A DNA stretch of 33,524 nucleotides from a bacterium. GTDB taxonomy: Bacteria; Vulcanimicrobiota; Vulcanimicrobiia; Eremiobacterales; Eremiobacteraceae. The stretch covers positions 1 to 33,524 of the forward strand of contig CADDZI010000026.1 of the NCBI GenBank assembly GCA_902812405.1, in the 5' to 3' direction. The translations under genes were made by a program, and so were the position numbers. The notes under the pieces were generated by a model. The model ran no database searches. It saw only the letters and a list, made by a program, of their open reading frames with translations, and was not told the DNA's origin. Shown here piece by piece: positions 31,310 through 33,524 of the stretch; position 1 is the first letter of the stretch; the number at the start of each line of letters is the position of its first letter.

Positions 31310-31798
31310 ATGAATGTGAAATTGAATCACGCCGTCCTGAAGGTCCGCGATCTGGATCGGGCCGTGGCTTTCTATCGCGACCTGCTGGGGTTCGAGGAGG
31401 TTGCCCGAGCCGGTCACCAGATGGTCTTCCTGCGAGCCGCGGGTTCGCTCAATCACCACGACCTGGGATTTCTCCGCGTCGGCCCTCACGCGCCCTCACC
31501 GGCCGAATCCGGGGTGGGATTGTTCCATCTGGCGTGGGAGGTACCGGCCATCGAGGATCTCGTCACAGTGCGCCGTCGTTTGGCGGAGCAGGGGTGCTTG
31601 AGCGGCGAGAGCGACCATGGTGCGACCAAGTCGGTATACGGCGTCGATCCGGACGGCAACGAGTTTGAAGTGATGTGGATGGTGCCGCGCGAGCTGTGGG
31701 GTGAGTACGCCTCGCAGGCGCCGACTCGCCCCTTGGATCTTGACGCCGAACTGCGCCGCTTCGGCACGCAGGCTGCGACGACAGCCGAGCAGAGTTAG
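31310..31798 (+). CDS. VOC-superfamily protein (glyoxalase/extradiol dioxygenase fold)
   Basis: The 162-residue product has the paired beta-alpha-beta-beta-beta modules of the vicinal oxygen chelate superfamily. It opens MNVKLNHAVLKVRDLDRAVA, with likely metal ligand His7. The second module has GLFHLAWEV with His73, and the last strand VDPDGNEFEVMW provides Glu120. A metal site of two His and one Glu fits extradiol dioxygenases and glyoxalase/epimerase members alike; the length suits a single-domain member. It is three bases upstream of the [4Fe-4S]-containing hydroxylase medium subunit, so they are probably co-transcribed and might act on the same aromatic or acyl-CoA pathway. The reaction is not predictable. 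Confidence 0.85.
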   Translation: MNVKLNHAVLKVRDLDRAVAFYRDLLGFEEVARAGHQMVFLRAAGSLNHHDLGFLRVGPHAPSPAESGVGLFHLAWEVPAIEDLVTVRRRLAEQGCLSGESDHGATKSVYGVDPDGNEFEVMWMVPRELWGEYASQAPTRPLDLDAELRRFGTQAATTAEQS

Positions 31799-31801
31799 GC
31801 C

Positions 31802-32788
31802 ATGTTGCGCCTGCCGCCTTTTGCTTACCATCCTGCTGCCAGCCTGGAGGACGCGGTGGGGATGTTGGCTCGTTACGGGTGGCGGGCGCTCGTCGTCTCC
31901 GGGGGCACCGATCTCTTCGCCAACATGAAGCAGCGGCTGTTCACGCCGGAGGTCGTCGTCGGGTTGAGGCCGCTGCGCGAGCTGTCGTACGTTCGTGCGT
32001 CGGAAGGCGGGGTCGCAATTGGCGCTCTTACCACGTTGACCCACATTGCGGAGGATCCCGTCATTGAGAGCCGCTATCCAGCCCTGCACGAAGCGGTATC
32101 GGTCATTTCAACCCCGCAACTACGCAACATGGGGACACTGGGCGGCAATATCTGCCTCGACACGCGGTGCAATTACTACAACCAAGACTACGACTGGCGC
32201 CGCGCGCTGGGATTTTGCATGAAAAAGGACGGCCAGGTGTGCCGGGTCGCACCCAAGAGTCCGACGTGTGTCGCCGTCAACTCGTCGGACAGCGCTCCGG
32301 TCCTCATCGCGTACGGGGCGACGCTGCGTCTGGCCGGCCCGGAGGGCAGGCGCGAGGTGCCGGCTGCCGAGTTCTTCCGCAACGACGGCATGCGGCCGTG
32401 GTGCAAACGCCCGGACGAAATTCTTACCGAGGTGCGCCTCCCCGCCCTGCCCGCCGGCACGCGGGCCGCATATCGCAAGTTGCGCTTGCGCAACGCGATT
32501 GATTTCCCGATCCTCGGCGTCGCTGTCATGCTGCAAGTCGAGGCCGGTGTGTGCGTGCGGGCGCGCGTCGTGCTCAACGCCGTTGCGTCCAAGCCGGTGG
32601 AAGTACCGGATGCCGCCGCGGCCCTGGTCGGCACGGATCTCAATCCACGGGCTTTGGATGAGGCCGCGGACGCGGCCTATGCGGCGGGCAAGCCGCTCGA
32701 CAATACCAGCGGTTCCATCCCGTATCGTAAGCGCATGCTGCGCGTGTTTGCCCGCCGGGCACTTGCGGCGTGCGCGCCGGGATCCTAA
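31802..32788 (+). CDS. FAD-binding medium subunit with [4Fe-4S] insert (HcrB-like)
   Basis: The 328-residue product is the FAD subunit of a molybdenum hydroxylase: VVSGGTDLFANMKQ and IGALTTLTHIAED, then TPQLRNMGTLGGNICLD around the flavin. Between them and SAPVLIAYGA it has an insert with four Cys (C123, C139, C147, C156; TRCNYYNQDYDW, GFCMKK, QVCRVAPKSPTC). This insert is the signature of 4-hydroxybenzoyl-CoA reductase beta subunits, where it binds an extra [4Fe-4S] cluster; ordinary CoxM/XdhB subunits lack it. It should partner the small and large subunits at 26059-29023, but is separated from them by the aro operon. It follows the VOC gene by three bases and is 25 bases before an alpha/beta hydrolase. 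Confidence 0.9.
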   Translation: MLRLPPFAYHPAASLEDAVGMLARYGWRALVVSGGTDLFANMKQRLFTPEVVVGLRPLRELSYVRASEGGVAIGALTTLTHIAEDPVIESRYPALHEAVSVISTPQLRNMGTLGGNICLDTRCNYYNQDYDWRRALGFCMKKDGQVCRVAPKSPTCVAVNSSDSAPVLIAYGATLRLAGPEGRREVPAAEFFRNDGMRPWCKRPDEILTEVRLPALPAGTRAAYRKLRLRNAIDFPILGVAVMLQVEAGVCVRARVVLNAVASKPVEVPDAAAALVGTDLNPRALDEAADAAYAAGKPLDNTSGSIPYRKRMLRVFARRALAACAPGS

Positions 32789-32813
32789 GAGAACAGCCGG
32801 CATAGCCAGCGTC

Positions 32814-33458
32814 ATGAATACCCGGCACGCGGAAGTGGCGATCGACAGCCCGGCCGGTCCGCTTGCCGCACTCGAACACGTACCGCCTGGGGCGCGTGGC
32901 ATCGTGATCTTCGCCCATGGCAGCGGCAGCAGCCGGCTTTCCCCGCGCAACCGGTATGTCGCGGGCGAACTTGCGGCCGGAGGCTTCGCAAGCCTGCTGC
33001 TGGATCTGCTGACGCCGGCGGAGGAGGCGTTGGACAGGCACACGGGCCGACTGCGCTTTGACGTGGGGCTGCTCGCCGAGCGCGTGGCGTTGGCGCTTGA
33101 GTGGTCCCGGCAGCGCTGGCCCGAGCTGCCCGCCGGCCTGTTCGGGGCAAGCACCGGTGCTGCCGCGGCGCTCGTCGCCGCTGCCGAACGGCCTTCCGAC
33201 GTTGCAGCCATCGTGTCGCGCGGCGGACGGCCGGATTTGGCGGGACCGGCGTTGCCGCGCGTGGCTGCGCCCACGCTGCTCATCGTTGGCGGTAACGATG
33301 ACGTCGTGCTGCGGCTCAATCAAGAGGCAGCCGCACGGATGCGCTGTCCGCACGAGCTGCGGATCATCCCGGGTGCAGGCCACCTGTTTGAAGAGCCCGG
33401 CACCCTTGAGGCGGTGGCGACGCTGGCGCGCGACTGGTTTGCGCGCCATCTCGCCTAA
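32814..33458 (+). CDS. Alpha/beta hydrolase, dienelactone hydrolase-like
   Basis: The 214-residue product is a single-domain alpha/beta hydrolase. An oxyanion-region strand, GIVIFAHGSGSSRLSPRN, is followed by the nucleophile elbow GLFGASTGAAAAL (Ser in GxSxG). The acid is in IVGGNDDVV and the His in GAGHLFEEPG. It resembles short hydrolases annotated as dienelactone hydrolase family, sometimes found fused to phosphoribosyltransferases; no such fusion is present. It has no signal peptide. It is probably the last gene of VOC-medium subunit-hydrolase. The ester or thioester it cuts is unknown; a link to aromatic-CoA turnover is only suggested by neighbours. Confidence 0.85.
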   Translation: MNTRHAEVAIDSPAGPLAALEHVPPGARGIVIFAHGSGSSRLSPRNRYVAGELAAGGFASLLLDLLTPAEEALDRHTGRLRFDVGLLAERVALALEWSRQRWPELPAGLFGASTGAAAALVAAAERPSDVAAIVSRGGRPDLAGPALPRVAAPTLLIVGGNDDVVLRLNQEAAARMRCPHELRIIPGAGHLFEEPGTLEAVATLARDWFARHLA

Positions 33459-33496
33459 CCCGGCGGTTCGCGACGTCACGCTCGTGGGGCAAGTCC

Positions 33497-33520
33497 GTAG
33501 CGGCCGCGCTTGCGCGGCCG
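33497..33520. repeat. Single palindromic repeat near the window end
   Basis: GTAG followed by CGGCCGCGC-TT-GCGCGGCCG is a further copy of the dispersed palindrome family seen at 1120-1362 and 11267-11451, with nine-base arms. Its upstream flank at 33473-33484 (ACGTCACGCTCG) matches bases 1187-1198 beside the first cluster. The window ends before any following gene. Confidence 0.8.
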
Positions 33521-33524
33521 ACGG

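Noticed and set aside
31100-31489. 129-codon minus-strand frame that ends with the leader peptide
   Set aside because: Most of it is antisense to the VOC gene, and the predicted promoter at 31218-31190 lies downstream of its start; only the last 27 codons (31180-31100) are supported as the leader peptide.

Overview
The window is high-GC bacterial chromosome: dense, mostly core-metabolic, with many GTG/TTG starts and ATGA- or GTGA-type overlaps. It carries a tRNA-Thr without an encoded CCA, an rpsF-ssb-rpsR-rplI-dnaB block, a bifunctional Rel, a non-classical (type E) succinate dehydrogenase and a three-subunit molybdenum hydroxylase of the 4-hydroxybenzoyl-CoA reductase type. This mix would suit an uncultured, high-GC lineage (Eremiobacterota, Dormibacterota or Armatimonadota are guesses). 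No gene here fixes the phylum. I see no phage, plasmid, insertion sequence or CRISPR array.

Layout. 1-2700: a hairpin-forming repeat, a CDF metal exporter, a cluster of dispersed palindromic repeats, and a clostripain-like (C11) cysteine peptidase on the minus strand. 2800-7532: apt, a 13-bp tandem repeat, rel, dtd and alr (nucleotide salvage, stringent response, D-amino-acid handling). 7529-8116: a TlpA-like thiol oxidoreductase on the minus strand. 8271-11252: a strong extended -10 promoter, a hairpin leader and the replication/ribosomal operon. 11267-11652: more palindromic repeats and tRNA-Thr(CGT). 11684-16827: a peptide-type binding lipoprotein, a small GlsB-like membrane protein, a YtcJ-like amidohydrolase, a threonine-dehydratase-like PLP enzyme and a convergent Nudix hydrolase. 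17122-21966: an ABC ATPase/permease pair, an MsbA-type ABC exporter and a cyclophilin. 22234-25803: sdhA-sdhB-sdhE. 26059-32788: molybdenum hydroxylase small and large subunits, then a minus-strand aroF-aroH-tyrA operon, then a VOC protein and the FAD/[4Fe-4S] medium subunit of the hydroxylase, followed by an alpha/beta hydrolase.

The best regulatory find is upstream of aroF. A 26-codon leader peptide holds Trp8, Tyr11, Tyr12, Tyr14 and Trp16. It is followed by a 13-bp perfect hairpin, and mutually exclusive 1:2, 2:3 and 3:4 pairings can be traced by eye. This is a complete transcription-attenuation device that would make DAHP synthase, chorismate mutase and prephenate dehydrogenase respond to tyrosine (and possibly tryptophan) supply. 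The DAHP synthase itself has no visible regulatory domain.

Other points of interest: the molybdenum large subunit has Gln where the family's catalytic Glu should be. The succinate dehydrogenase has no membrane-anchor genes, has an extra cluster-ligand Cys in SdhB and has a Thr in the first CCG motif of SdhE. The CDF transporter has Gln in place of a metal-site His. A family of GGTCGCGC/GCGCGACC palindromes fills the gene-poor stretches. Three convergent gene pairs overlap at their stop codons. Apart from the aro attenuator I found no hairpin with a convincing T-tract, so most operon ends are undefined.
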